From an uncultured Candidatus Saccharibacteria bacterium (GTDB lineage Bacteria > Patescibacteriota > Saccharimonadia > Saccharimonadales > Saccharimonadaceae), in NCBI GenBank assembly GCA_938017675.1, contig CALIJB010000027.1, forward strand, positions 1 to 21,720: a DNA stretch of 21,720 nt, written 5' to 3'. The position numbers and the translations under genes were made by a program. Position 1 is the stretch's first letter. Each line of letters starts with the position of its first letter. Positions 14,395-21,720 of this stretch are shown piece after piece. The notes under the pieces were generated by a model, which searched no databases, was not told the origin of the DNA, and saw only the letters and a program-made list of their open reading frames with translations.

Positions 14395-15552
14395 CTACCG
14401 ATATATATCCTGTAATCCCATTTTAATTTTACAAGACGGCCAAGGTTGCCAACCCCTCCTCTTATAAGTCTCCCATGCTTTCTGATCTTGGACATCAGCC
14501 GGAGCTTGAGCAGGATTATTGTAGCCTCCGAAATTACCCCATGTACTCTTGTCAAATTGATACGCACCATAATAACCGTTACCCGTATCTGATGTATAGC
14601 TACCCTCGCAGCTACGCAAACGCGCCAAAGCTTCAGCGAAACTGCCATTAAACGTAGCTGAAGTTTTAGTACCAATAATTTCTACCTGCTTAACTGGCTG
14701 CTGAATAATGTTGCTATTGATCTCGCGGCGTGATACTTCAACGCCGTTTTGGACGTTAATCTCATACGTAACTGTACGCTTGCCGTTAACACCTTTGGTT
14801 TGAATTTCTTTGTATCCTTTATCGCGATTAATATCCTTGATCTGTTCAGTCTCAAACTGTATATCCTCGTCAACGGTAACTGTTTGCGTGCCGTTACGAT
14901 ACAAGCGAACATTCATGCCTCTAGATATTTTTGTATCTTTATTCGGGATAATAATATCATTGGCAGACATTTTGATATGCTTCTCGGCTAGCATTTCGCC
15001 GATGGTTTGAGCTTGCGTGTAAGAAGTGGCCTTTTTGCCGTAAAAATCAAAGTTAAACGGGACTGCTCGTTTAATAGACAATACTTCTGCTGCGCTATCG
15101 CGCATTGGACTATTAGACTGCGACAAGGTTAGAATATCTTCATCGCGTACAGCAATGCCAGCTTGTTTAACTATCTGCTTTCCAGTACGGTACGATGTAA
15201 TAATTTTAGTGAGCTGAGAGCCATCCTTGACAACCACCGTTCGGGCTCGATAAATATTAACGTTATATGAATTTGCTACCAAGCGCTCATCAATATTTGG
15301 CTCGGTCCGATCGTTACGATCTAGTTTGATAGCTGCCTCAGCGAGAGCTTCGCGCAAGGTCTGTTTTTTGGTAATAAATCCTTTACTTTGACCGTCATCA
15401 TGAACGGTAATGATATGCTCACCAACCGCTAGGTTACGCTCGTCAGCCCGGGCTTTTGGCATAATTGCTGTATAAACAGACAATCCAGCCAAAGCTAACA
15501 ACATAGAGCCGGTTATCAGCCAACGTAATTTCATTCTCGCAATACTTTTCAT
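14395..15552 (-). CDS. RpfB-like resuscitation-promoting factor (DUF348-G5-Rpf transglycosylase)
   Basis: A 385-residue exported protein expected to cleave peptidoglycan glycan strands. Order: signal/membrane segment (about 11-36, ending PKARADE), three DUF348 units (about 46-100, 104-145, 160-212), a G5 domain (about 220-296) and a C-terminal Rpf transglycosylase domain (about 303-377). The Rpf domain shows LRSCEGSY with catalytic E316, NGYYGAYQFDKSTW (325-338) and the end GWQPWPSC. C315 and C374 match the disulfide of actinobacterial Rpfs. The layout is the same as Mycobacterium RpfB. The first ATG is kept; an in-frame ATG at 15534 would still leave a full signal. It has its own promoter. 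The sister gene at 13253-14308 shares all but the catalytic head. Confidence 0.92.
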   Translation of the reverse strand: MKSIARMKLRWLITGSMLLALAGLSVYTAIMPKARADERNLAVGEHIITVHDDGQSKGFITKKQTLREALAEAAIKLDRNDRTEPNIDERLVANSYNVNIYRARTVVVKDGSQLTKIITSYRTGKQIVKQAGIAVRDEDILTLSQSNSPMRDSAAEVLSIKRAVPFNFDFYGKKATSYTQAQTIGEMLAEKHIKMSANDIIIPNKDTKISRGMNVRLYRNGTQTVTVDEDIQFETEQIKDINRDKGYKEIQTKGVNGKRTVTYEINVQNGVEVSRREINSNIIQQPVKQVEIIGTKTSATFNGSFAEALARLRSCEGSYTSDTGNGYYGAYQFDKSTWGNFGGYNNPAQAPADVQDQKAWETYKRRGWQPWPSCKIKMGLQDIYR

Positions 15553-15558
15553 ACGTAG

Positions 15559-15576
15559 GCGCGCAAACTAGCGCGC
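15559..15576 (-). other. GC-rich hairpin filling the leader of the RpfB-like gene
   Basis: GCGCGC at 15559-15564 and 15571-15576 flank a 6-nt loop. On the minus strand the hairpin starts about one nucleotide after the predicted transcript start (15577) and ends 6 nt before the ATG. No T-tract follows, so it is not a normal terminator. It leaves no room for a Shine-Dalgarno sequence. It could stabilise the mRNA or control translation; this is inference. Confidence 0.5.
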
Positions 15577-15583
15577 AGTCATA

Positions 15584-15589
15584 ATTATA
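15584..15589 (-). promoter_or_regulatory. Promoter of the RpfB-like gene
   Basis: Extended -10 TGC-TATAAT with the hexamer at 15584-15589 and a poor -35. The predicted start is 15577, giving a 25-nt leader that is mostly the GCGCGC hairpin. It lies just downstream of the helicase stop codon. Confidence 0.7.
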
Positions 15590-15609
15590 GCAAAAGATTG
15601 ATTATTTTG

Positions 15610-17721
15610 CTACAGCTTCTCGAGGCGAGCGTATTCAACGTTGAGCTTTTTGACAGCACCGTTATCGAACTTCACGCTAACTGCCAAGCCATCAATGTCA
15701 ATGATCTCGCCATCACCAAATTGCAGCGAGCGCACTCGATCGCCAATATCATAGTTCATCACCGGCTCGTCAAAATCATTATAAGCTGGATTCGAATCAA
15801 TAGCGTTAGGTTCAACCGCGAACAATCCCATACCCATATCGTCGAGAAAACGCGACGGCTGATTGTACGATCGCAAGCCGAATTGCGCACGGCTCTGCGC
15901 GTACAACAGATATAACTCTTCACGCGCCCGCGTCATACCCACGTAGCACAAGCGCCGCTCCTCCTCGAGATTGCGCGGACCCTCTTCAAGCGCTCGCTCA
16001 CTCGGAAACAAGCCATCCTCCATACCGACCATGAAAACCACCGGAAATTCCAGTCCCTTAGCGGCATGCAAGGTCATTAATGTGACCTTTTCACCATCAC
16101 TTTGCTGATCGACGCTGCTCATTAGTGCTGCCTCTTCGAGAAAGTCTGGCAACGTCGCGAAAGATTTAGCGTCCGCTATGAGCACGCTCAGATTATCATC
16201 ACGCTCTTCAGCCTGCGGCGTTCCGTCCATGACATAATCTCGATAAGCAATCTTTTCAATTAGCTTTTCAATAATATCGCTTGGGCTAGTATCAGAAAGA
16301 ATAAGCGCCTGCAATTCGCGTAGAATCTCGCCCAGACGCAATAATGATTTTTTGGCGCGCGGCGTCAAAACGCTAGTTTGCTCGACATTCACCAGCGAAG
16401 CGATGATGTCCATATTGTTATCGTTTTGCCATCGTAAGAATTTCTCTAGACTAGTCGCGCCGATACCGCGAGCTGGCACATTGGCAATTCGACTAAAGCT
16501 CATCCGGTCGTTCGGTTGATACAATAAACGCAAATAGGCGATAATGTCCTTGATTTCTTTGCGATCATAAAAGCGCACACCGCCAACCAATTGATATGGA
16601 ATTCTTTGCTGCATGAAGGCACGTTCAAAAGCAAAGCTCTGCGCATTAGTACGATACAATACTGCAAAATCACCGTAGCGGCGAGCACCGATCGAGGTTT
16701 GAGCCGCAATACGGCTTGCCACCACGTAAGCCTCCTCGGACTCGTCGCGTACCGCCTGAACTTGCACTGGCGCACCATTGCCAGCCGCCGTCCAGAGTTT
16801 TTTGTCAGTCCGTTCGATATTCTTGGCAATAACCTTTTGCGCCGCCTCTAGGATAGCACCTGTTGAACGATAATTTTGCTCTAGCTTGATCACCTTTGCG
16901 CCAGGAAAGTCCCGTTCAAAATTAAGAATATTTTTGAAATCCGCCCCGCGCCAGCTGTAAATCGACTGCCAATCGTCGCCGACCACGCAAATATTACGCG
17001 CATCGTTGACTAAGTACTTAACGATAGCATACTGCGCAGCGTTAGTGTCTTGGTATTCGTCAATAAGGATATGCTTGAAATACTGACGATACTTTTGGCG
17101 AATTTCACTGGCATCGCGCAGCAAACGTACCGTCTCGATCAACAAGTCATCGAAATCTAGCGCGCCAGCCTCGCTGCGCAGTTGCTCGTACCTATCATAA
17201 ATCTTGGCGATATGCTGCTGATTCGGATATTGCGCAGCTGCCGCGTAATCATCTGGCGTAAGTAAATCGTTTTTAGCGTTAGAAATTGCCGCGCTAACAG
17301 AACGTGGTTTGAGTTTATCAGGAGCAATTGACAGCTGCTTCATCGCCTGCTTGATCAATCCTTGACGGTCGGCTTCATCATAAATTATAAAATTCGACGG
17401 CACGCCAATCGCTGGCCCATCGCGCCGCAAAATTCGCACGCAAATCCCGTGAAATGTACCCATCCACGGCATGAATTGCCGCGTATTAGGCTGATCGATC
17501 AAAGCCGCCAAGCGCTCGCGCATCTCGCGAGCCGCTTTATTAGTAAATGTCACCGCCAAAATCTCGTTCGGCCAGACTCTTTCGTGTGTCAATAAATAAG
17601 CTATGCGGTGGGTTAAAGTTTTGGTTTTACCGCTGCCAGCGCCCGCCAAAACCAACAACGGACCATCCGTATAAGCGACAGCTGCTTTCTGCGCGTCATT
17701 AAGACCATCAAATATATCCAT
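15610..17721 (-). CDS. PcrA/UvrD-type superfamily 1 DNA helicase
   Basis: An ATP-driven 3'-5' DNA helicase for repair and for clearing proteins or RNA polymerase from DNA. 703 residues from ATG 17721. Visible motifs: LNDAQKAAV (Q-motif), GAGSGKT (27-33, Walker A), TFTNKAAREM (Ia), DEYQD (221-225, Walker B), VVGDDWQSIYSWRGA (III, with W251 where D or E is usual), LEQNYRST (IV) and YVGMTRAREELYL (VI). The C-terminal 45 residues (GDRVRSLQFGDGEI...) form the Tudor-like PcrA/UvrD tail that contacts RNA polymerase in relatives. The ATG at 17730 would add MSV, but it lies within the -10 box, so the second ATG, which gives the family N-terminus MDIFDGLN, is chosen. Confidence 0.93.
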   Translation of the reverse strand: MDIFDGLNDAQKAAVAYTDGPLLVLAGAGSGKTKTLTHRIAYLLTHERVWPNEILAVTFTNKAAREMRERLAALIDQPNTRQFMPWMGTFHGICVRILRRDGPAIGVPSNFIIYDEADRQGLIKQAMKQLSIAPDKLKPRSVSAAISNAKNDLLTPDDYAAAAQYPNQQHIAKIYDRYEQLRSEAGALDFDDLLIETVRLLRDASEIRQKYRQYFKHILIDEYQDTNAAQYAIVKYLVNDARNICVVGDDWQSIYSWRGADFKNILNFERDFPGAKVIKLEQNYRSTGAILEAAQKVIAKNIERTDKKLWTAAGNGAPVQVQAVRDESEEAYVVASRIAAQTSIGARRYGDFAVLYRTNAQSFAFERAFMQQRIPYQLVGGVRFYDRKEIKDIIAYLRLLYQPNDRMSFSRIANVPARGIGATSLEKFLRWQNDNNMDIIASLVNVEQTSVLTPRAKKSLLRLGEILRELQALILSDTSPSDIIEKLIEKIAYRDYVMDGTPQAEERDDNLSVLIADAKSFATLPDFLEEAALMSSVDQQSDGEKVTLMTLHAAKGLEFPVVFMVGMEDGLFPSERALEEGPRNLEEERRLCYVGMTRAREELYLLYAQSRAQFGLRSYNQPSRFLDDMGMGLFAVEPNAIDSNPAYNDFDEPVMNYDIGDRVRSLQFGDGEIIDIDGLAVSVKFDNGAVKKLNVEYARLEKL

Positions 17722-17728
17722 CACACTC

Positions 17729-17734
17729 ATTATA
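17729..17734 (-). promoter_or_regulatory. Promoter of the helicase gene, predicted leaderless; decides the start
   Basis: TATAAT at 17729-17734, 6 nt past the stop of the upstream gene, with a poor -35 (TTCTTG at 17 nt). The hexamer overlaps the ATG at 17730 and ends exactly 7 nt before the ATG at 17721, so a transcript from here starts at 17721-17722 and can only use the second ATG. Confidence 0.68.
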
Positions 17735-17739
17735 TCGCG

Positions 17740-19233
17740 TTAATAGCGAGTCAAGAAGAAATAGCCAGCGCCCGCCAGCGCACCCAAAGCCAGGAACACT
17801 ATGATCACCAAAAACCATTTCAAGCCCGAATGACGCGATTGCTTATGTTTCTTGTCGTCCTTGAATTCAGTATAATATTCAGAAGTATCATAAATAGCGC
17901 CTGATTCAATTTCGTCGATAGTTTGCTCGCGGGGCGGATCTGGTTCTGTAGTAGCGGACTGTACAGGCGAATCTACCGTCTGATTTGTCAGAGGTTCAGC
18001 TAGTTGCTCGGGTTGCTCGCTCGTATCTTCTACATTAGCAACAGGAGCTTCGGCAGCAGGAGGATTAGTAGTTTTTTCAACAGGCTTTGGCTTGCCGCCA
18101 ATTGGCATAAACCGATGTTTTTTAGGGGCTGGCGCGTCTTGTATTCTAGCGTCATCTTCATCGTTTTCGGCTGAAGCGTCCTCAATTGATTGAATGTCGT
18201 TAGCTCGCGATTCTGCTTGTGAAAAGCCAATCTCGTTGCTAGCATCTTGCGCGTCTTTCTGTAGCGACTCAACAAGCTCGGCAGACGGTGCAATATCCCT
18301 ACCGTGCGTACCGCCGATAGAATACGATCTTTTTTCGTTCTTGCTGTCGTCTGCCTCATCATAATCATTTTTGTCTTCAAAACCAGAATTAGACTGTGAA
18401 GTTTGAGGCAATACGCTATTACCGTGAAAAACTTGCGATTCAGACGATTGCAGTTCGCTAGAAACGTTATTTGTATTCGCTGCTACATTTTCCTGAGTAG
18501 AGCTAGCGGTAAGATGCTGAGTGCTTCGCTGGCCAGTTGATCCTAATTGTTGAGACAAGCCGCCAGAAATATTAGATGACACATTACTTAACGACTGTGC
18601 TGGCATTGTAGAATAATTAACTTTGCTGGCGGGGTGTTTGTTGACACCTGGCTGCGAACTAACTATGTCCATGAAACGGCCGCGACTCTTAGTCTTCATT
18701 TTTTTTGGTAACCCTGATCGGACTGGCACAGCTCCGCCAATTGCCGCTACCTGCGGCGGTATTGCGGCTTGTGGCAATGGCTGGGGAGCTGGCGATGGTA
18801 CTGAACTATTTAGAGCCGAATTTTGAACAACAGTAGAAGCCTGGGAAGCGACCGACACACCAGCCGAAGCTGAAGCACCGTTTGTTGGCAAAGTCTGAAC
18901 CTGAGCGGTAGACACCCCAACAGCTGGCTGTACTGGAGCTGCAGCCGAAACCGGTACGCTAGCTGTTGATACAGATGAGCTTGGCTGCTTAGCGACGCCA
19001 ACCGTTGCGGCCGGCGAGGGTGAAGCCGTCATATTCGCAACTGGACCAGGACCAGGAGCTAATTTATTAGGCTCAACTGAAACTGGCGCAGTATTAGAGG
19101 AAGGATTTGAAGGCGTAGAGACAGCCGGCGGTGTTGGCGCCTCAGTATGTTGGCCGTCCTCTTTTAATAATCCGCTCTTGGACATAGCCTCGGTAATTGA
19201 ACGATCTAGCTCGTCGAAGTCGAATTCTGTCAT
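17740..19233 (-). CDS. Tail-anchored low-complexity protein, 497 residues, unknown function
   Basis: Not assignable to a named family. It starts with an acidic amphipathic piece (TEFDFDELDRSITEAMS, 2-18). A long Pro/Ser/Ala/Val/Gln-rich disordered region follows (about 28-170). Two short basic patches share an RFM core: KSRGRFMDIV (182-191) and KKHRFMPIGG (371-380). Between them lie Ser/Gln-rich and Asp/Glu-rich stretches. The end has IDEIESGAIYDTSEYYTEF (439-457), a basic KKHKQSRH, and one membrane segment (about 471-494) with LTRY as the C-terminus. The positive side suggests the bulk is cytoplasmic. It starts 2 nt after the tpiA stop with AGAGAGG upstream, so it is cotranscribed with tpiA. 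It may be a membrane-tethered scaffold; this is a guess. Confidence 0.75.
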   Translation of the reverse strand: MTEFDFDELDRSITEAMSKSGLLKEDGQHTEAPTPPAVSTPSNPSSNTAPVSVEPNKLAPGPGPVANMTASPSPAATVGVAKQPSSSVSTASVPVSAAAPVQPAVGVSTAQVQTLPTNGASASAGVSVASQASTVVQNSALNSSVPSPAPQPLPQAAIPPQVAAIGGAVPVRSGLPKKMKTKSRGRFMDIVSSQPGVNKHPASKVNYSTMPAQSLSNVSSNISGGLSQQLGSTGQRSTQHLTASSTQENVAANTNNVSSELQSSESQVFHGNSVLPQTSQSNSGFEDKNDYDEADDSKNEKRSYSIGGTHGRDIAPSAELVESLQKDAQDASNEIGFSQAESRANDIQSIEDASAENDEDDARIQDAPAPKKHRFMPIGGKPKPVEKTTNPPAAEAPVANVEDTSEQPEQLAEPLTNQTVDSPVQSATTEPDPPREQTIDEIESGAIYDTSEYYTEFKDDKKHKQSRHSGLKWFLVIIVFLALGALAGAGYFFLTRY

Positions 19234-19235
19234 GG

Positions 19236-20021
19236 CTATTTACCTCTCTTTACTGGTAAGGATGACATATCTTCACATTTTTTGATAATACCAGCAAAAG
19301 CATAGACATCCAAGCTTGATTCACCGATAAGCAAACCATTTACACCAGCTGTTTGCAAATACGACATAGCGTTATCAAGATTAACGCTACCGCCGTAAAG
19401 CACACGAACATTCTCGGCGGCAACTTTACCGAAAAGATGCTCAATTTGCCGACGAATATATTTAACGGCGCGTTCAACGTCGCGCGGTGAAGCGAATTTA
19501 CCAGTACCGATTGACCACACTGGCTCATAAGCTATAACAATCTGGCCAACCTCAACGCTCGTGATATTAGCTAGTCCTCCAACCAACTGATCGCGAATTA
19601 CATCAGACGTTTCCTTGTTGGCTCGTTCTTGCGCTGTTTCACCAATACACAATACAGGCGTAATATTATTACGCACTGCCGCTTGCACTTTGCTGCGAAT
19701 ATCTTTACTGCGCTCAGCAAAGATATTCCGGCGCTCGCTGTGGCCAATTATGCCATATTGTACGATACCGCGCAGCTGCGACGCTGATACTTCACCAGTG
19801 TAAGCACCACTGTCACGCCAATAAAAGTTCTGCACTGCCAGGTTAAAGTGATGGTGTTGCACCTGCATATTAAGCGGCTGGAGCGCTAACATGGTCGGTG
19901 CCAACACTACCTCAGTATTTTTGAGCTTGCCAACCAGCTTGTCGAGTTTATGAACATACAAACTCGCCTCATTGACAGTGAGGTTCATTTTCCAGTTTGC
20001 AATAATAAGTTTCTTGCCCAC
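19236..20021 (-). CDS. tpiA: Triosephosphate isomerase
   Basis: Interconverts dihydroxyacetone phosphate and glyceraldehyde-3-phosphate in glycolysis. 261 residues. Catalytic parts are present: N9 and K11 (ANWKMN), H94 (IIGHSERR), E166 (AYEPVWSIGTGK) and the phosphate-binding YGGSVN. The start is GTG at 20021: the next methionine lies inside the active-site motif. No clear promoter at the 7-8 nt distance is present. TATAGT at 20060-20065 with a poor -35 is the best candidate and would give a leader of about 30 nt. The gene follows pyk after 119 nt and a terminator-like hairpin, so it may depend partly on readthrough from pyk. The 497-residue gene follows 2 nt later. Confidence 0.96.
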   Translation of the reverse strand: MGKKLIIANWKMNLTVNEASLYVHKLDKLVGKLKNTEVVLAPTMLALQPLNMQVQHHHFNLAVQNFYWRDSGAYTGEVSASQLRGIVQYGIIGHSERRNIFAERSKDIRSKVQAAVRNNITPVLCIGETAQERANKETSDVIRDQLVGGLANITSVEVGQIVIAYEPVWSIGTGKFASPRDVERAVKYIRRQIEHLFGKVAAENVRVLYGGSVNLDNAMSYLQTAGVNGLLIGESSLDVYAFAGIIKKCEDMSSLPVKRGK

Positions 20022-20095
20022 GTTTTATACTTGCTTATGTTTACCCTTGCGTCTAGTTTACTATAGTTATTAACGCTCGTCTAGTTTTTTGCGCG

Positions 20096-20121
20096 AAAAC
20101 ACCCCGCCAAAAGCGAGGCGT
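20096..20121 (-). terminator. Probable rho-independent terminator after pyk
   Basis: Minus-strand stem of 9 bp (arms 20113-20121 and 20099-20107, two G-U pairs) with a 5-nt loop, followed by TTTT only. It starts 20 nt after the pyk stop. The short T-tract suggests partial termination. Confidence 0.55.
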
Positions 20122-20140
20122 CTCTTAAACTTTACTGCTT

Positions 20141-21568
20141 TTACTCAACAACACGCACACGTAATGTGTCGGTACCGCTGGCTACACCCGACTGGCGGCC
20201 GCTGACAACAACCGCGGTCAATTTGTCATCGCGTCCGAAAGTACCCCAATCAAGCAATTCTTTGGCTAATTTTGTACCAACATGCTCGCCTTCTTTACGC
20301 ACATATGAACGGGTAGCGTATGACAAAGCTAACTGTTGAGCCACACGCTTATTCGGCGTTACCGCAGCGATTGGCAACTCTGGACGACAGGCAGCAATCC
20401 GCGCAGCCGTCGCGCCAGATTTAGTTTCGGCGATAATCACATCGGCGTCTACTTGGTTAGCTACTACTACCGCAGCATTAGCAATCGCATTACGGCGGCG
20501 GTTCTTCTCGCCATATTCAATCGGCATGTCATTCATCGGCCAGCGCGACTGTGTGTAACGCACCGTCTTGGCCATCATTTTGACTGCCTCGACAGGATAA
20601 CTACCATTAGCTGTCTCATCAGAGAGCATCACCACATCAGCACCGAGGATTACTGCTGTTGCTACATCGCTAACTTCGGCGCGAGTAGGCTCTGGATTAT
20701 CGACCATACTGGCTAACATTTGCGTTGCCACTATTGATAGTTTACCGTATTTGCGACACAAGCGAATTGCTTCGCGCTCAACAATCGGTACAATCTCGGG
20801 ACTAGTCTCGACCGCTAAGTCGCCGCGCGCAATCATCACGCCGTCAGCAGCTTTGACTATTTCTTTGAGCGCTTCCATCTCGATAGCTGCTTTGGTCTCA
20901 ACTTTCGCAATAATCTGCGCTGTCGAACCGTGGCTTAGCATAATCTGCCGCAAGTTATTGATATCGTCTGCGCTCTGAATAAAACTGAGGGCTACAAAAT
21001 CAATATCTTTATCGGCGCCAAACTCTACGTCAGCCAAATCTTTTGGCGTTAAAATATCGCCGCCAAAGTCGGTGTCTGGCAGGTTCAAGCCTTTACGGCT
21101 CATCAAAAATCCATCATTCAGAATACGAATCTTGATTGCTGTATCACTAACCCGCTCAATCATCTCGCCGCGAATCTTGCCGTCAAACAGATAGACTGGC
21201 TCGCCGACCTTAACCTTGTTAGCTAGATTATATTGAATCGGCAAATTCATACTACCATCGTGTTCTTGAATTGCATGATCGAGAACGATCTCGTCGCCAG
21301 CCTTAACATCTAAGTGGTTGTTCTTTAGAACGCCGAGACGAATTTTTGGTCCTTGTAAATCTTGCAAGATTGCTACCGTTCGGCCAACTTCGGCGCTAGC
21401 ATCACGAATCCACTTGATCTGATCAAGTCGTTCTTCGTACGATCCATGACTAAAGTTCAAACGGAAGCCATTTGCGCCAGCTTCGATTAATTGTTTGATT
21501 TTCTCTGGTGAATTTGTGGCTGGCCCCAGAGTCGCCAGTATCTTAGTCCTTTTAAATGTATTACTCAT
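20141..21568 (-). CDS. pyk: Pyruvate kinase
   Basis: Makes pyruvate and ATP from phosphoenolpyruvate and ADP, the last step of glycolysis. 475 residues, full length for the bacterial enzyme. The N-terminal TKILATLGPATNSPEKI and FRLNFSHGS, the B domain, the catalytic lysine region FIQSADDI and AKVETKAAIE, MIARGDLAVE (the usual form is GDLGVE), and ATQMLASM...PTRAEVSDVA with MLSDETANGSYP are all clear. The C-terminal allosteric domain is present (ETKSGATAARIAACRP to VSGRQSG), with no extra phosphohistidine-like domain. ATG at 21568 is supported by a TATAAT ending 8 nt upstream. It is followed by tpiA on the same strand. Confidence 0.97.
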   Translation of the reverse strand: MSNTFKRTKILATLGPATNSPEKIKQLIEAGANGFRLNFSHGSYEERLDQIKWIRDASAEVGRTVAILQDLQGPKIRLGVLKNNHLDVKAGDEIVLDHAIQEHDGSMNLPIQYNLANKVKVGEPVYLFDGKIRGEMIERVSDTAIKIRILNDGFLMSRKGLNLPDTDFGGDILTPKDLADVEFGADKDIDFVALSFIQSADDINNLRQIMLSHGSTAQIIAKVETKAAIEMEALKEIVKAADGVMIARGDLAVETSPEIVPIVEREAIRLCRKYGKLSIVATQMLASMVDNPEPTRAEVSDVATAVILGADVVMLSDETANGSYPVEAVKMMAKTVRYTQSRWPMNDMPIEYGEKNRRRNAIANAAVVVANQVDADVIIAETKSGATAARIAACRPELPIAAVTPNKRVAQQLALSYATRSYVRKEGEHVGTKLAKELLDWGTFGRDDKLTAVVVSGRQSGVASGTDTLRVRVVE

Positions 21569-21576
21569 AGATAGTT

Positions 21577-21582
21577 ATTATA
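21577..21582 (-). promoter_or_regulatory. Promoter of pyk, predicted leaderless
   Basis: Perfect TATAAT at 21577-21582 ending 8 nt before the pyk ATG; predicted start 21569-21570. The -35 region at 17 nt is weak (TATTTT) and lies in the T-tract of the upstream tRNA terminator. Confidence 0.68.
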
Positions 21583-21598
21583 CTCTAATATGTTCCAC

Positions 21599-21627
21599 AA
21601 AAATAGTACGCCCAGACTAGGACGTAC
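21599..21627 (-). terminator. Rho-independent terminator of tRNA-Glu
   Basis: 8-bp stem on the minus strand (arms 21620-21627 and 21606-21613, one G-U pair), a 6-nt loop, then TATTTTT. It lies 24 nt past the tRNA 3' end, which is the expected place for the end of the tRNA transcript. Confidence 0.75.
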
Positions 21628-21651
21628 TTGACAAGTGCAAGTTATATTATA

Positions 21652-21720
21652 TGGTGACCTTACCGGGAATCGAACCCGGATTGCCAGGATGAAAACCTGG
21701 TGTCCTAACCGTTAGACGAT
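21652..21720 (-). tRNA. tRNA-Glu (anticodon UUC), 5' end outside the window
   Basis: The minus strand shows the D arm (GTCTAACGGTTAGGAC), an anticodon stem CCAGG/CCTGG with a 7-nt loop TTTTCAT giving anticodon TTC (glutamate), the T arm CCGGG-TTCGATT-CCCGG and the acceptor 3' strand TAAGGTC. The discriminator is A and CCA is encoded (21652-21654). The window edge falls at tRNA base 7, so about six bases are missing. This tRNA is a substrate of the MnmA enzyme encoded in the same window. Confidence 0.95.

Noticed and set aside
1..21720. Recoded UGA (as in Gracilibacteria/SR1)
   Set aside because: No in-frame UGA was found in the conserved genes, tryptophans are encoded by UGG, and UGA is used as a stop in several genes.

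Overview
The window reads as a dense stretch of a Candidate Phyla Radiation (Patescibacteria) chromosome, most probably Candidatus Saccharibacteria (TM7). This is inferred from the compact housekeeping set, tiny intergenic gaps, an alanyl-tRNA synthetase N-terminus of the CPR-like variant, and an Rpf-type lytic protein beside cell-surface adhesins. No database search was possible, so the taxon is an inference. The standard genetic code fits: UGA is the stop of several genes, and no in-frame UGA was found in the genes that were read.

All genes except one locus lie on the minus strand. In transcription order (right to left): tRNA-Glu(UUC) with a terminator; pyk and tpiA (lower glycolysis); a large tail-anchored low-complexity protein; a PcrA/UvrD helicase; two DUF348-G5 cell-wall proteins, one with an Rpf transglycosylase head and one with a 3D head; rsmA/ksgA; a divergent YfiH/PgeF-family protein; a BspA-like surface protein ending in LAETG; a plus-strand alpha/beta hydrolase that is split by a frameshift; a second LAETG BspA-like paralogue; metG, tatD and two small unknown genes; a cysteine desulfurase, DUF218 and mnmA operon for tRNA thiolation; a Nudix hydrolase; and the N-terminal third of alaS.

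Two points stand out. First, at eight transcription units the -10 hexamer ends exactly 7 or 8 nt before the start codon, which predicts leaderless mRNAs with 0-2 nt 5' ends. This settles the starts of the helicase and the hydrolase. The two DUF348-G5 genes are exceptions, with predicted leaders of about 25 nt and no obvious Shine-Dalgarno sequence. Second, metG-tatD and the rpfB/yabE-like genes with ksgA are neighbours in Bacillus subtilis and Mycobacterium tuberculosis. Here an adhesin module (two BspA-like genes, the split hydrolase and a YfiH-like gene) sits between the two halves of that old cluster.

Functionally the window joins translation and tRNA modification (alaS, metG, mnmA, cysteine desulfurase, ksgA, tRNA-Glu), glycolysis (tpiA, pyk), DNA repair (pcrA) and a surface/cell-wall set (two adhesins, two DUF348-G5 proteins) that would suit an epibiont attaching to and acting on a Gram-positive host envelope. 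The host role is inference.
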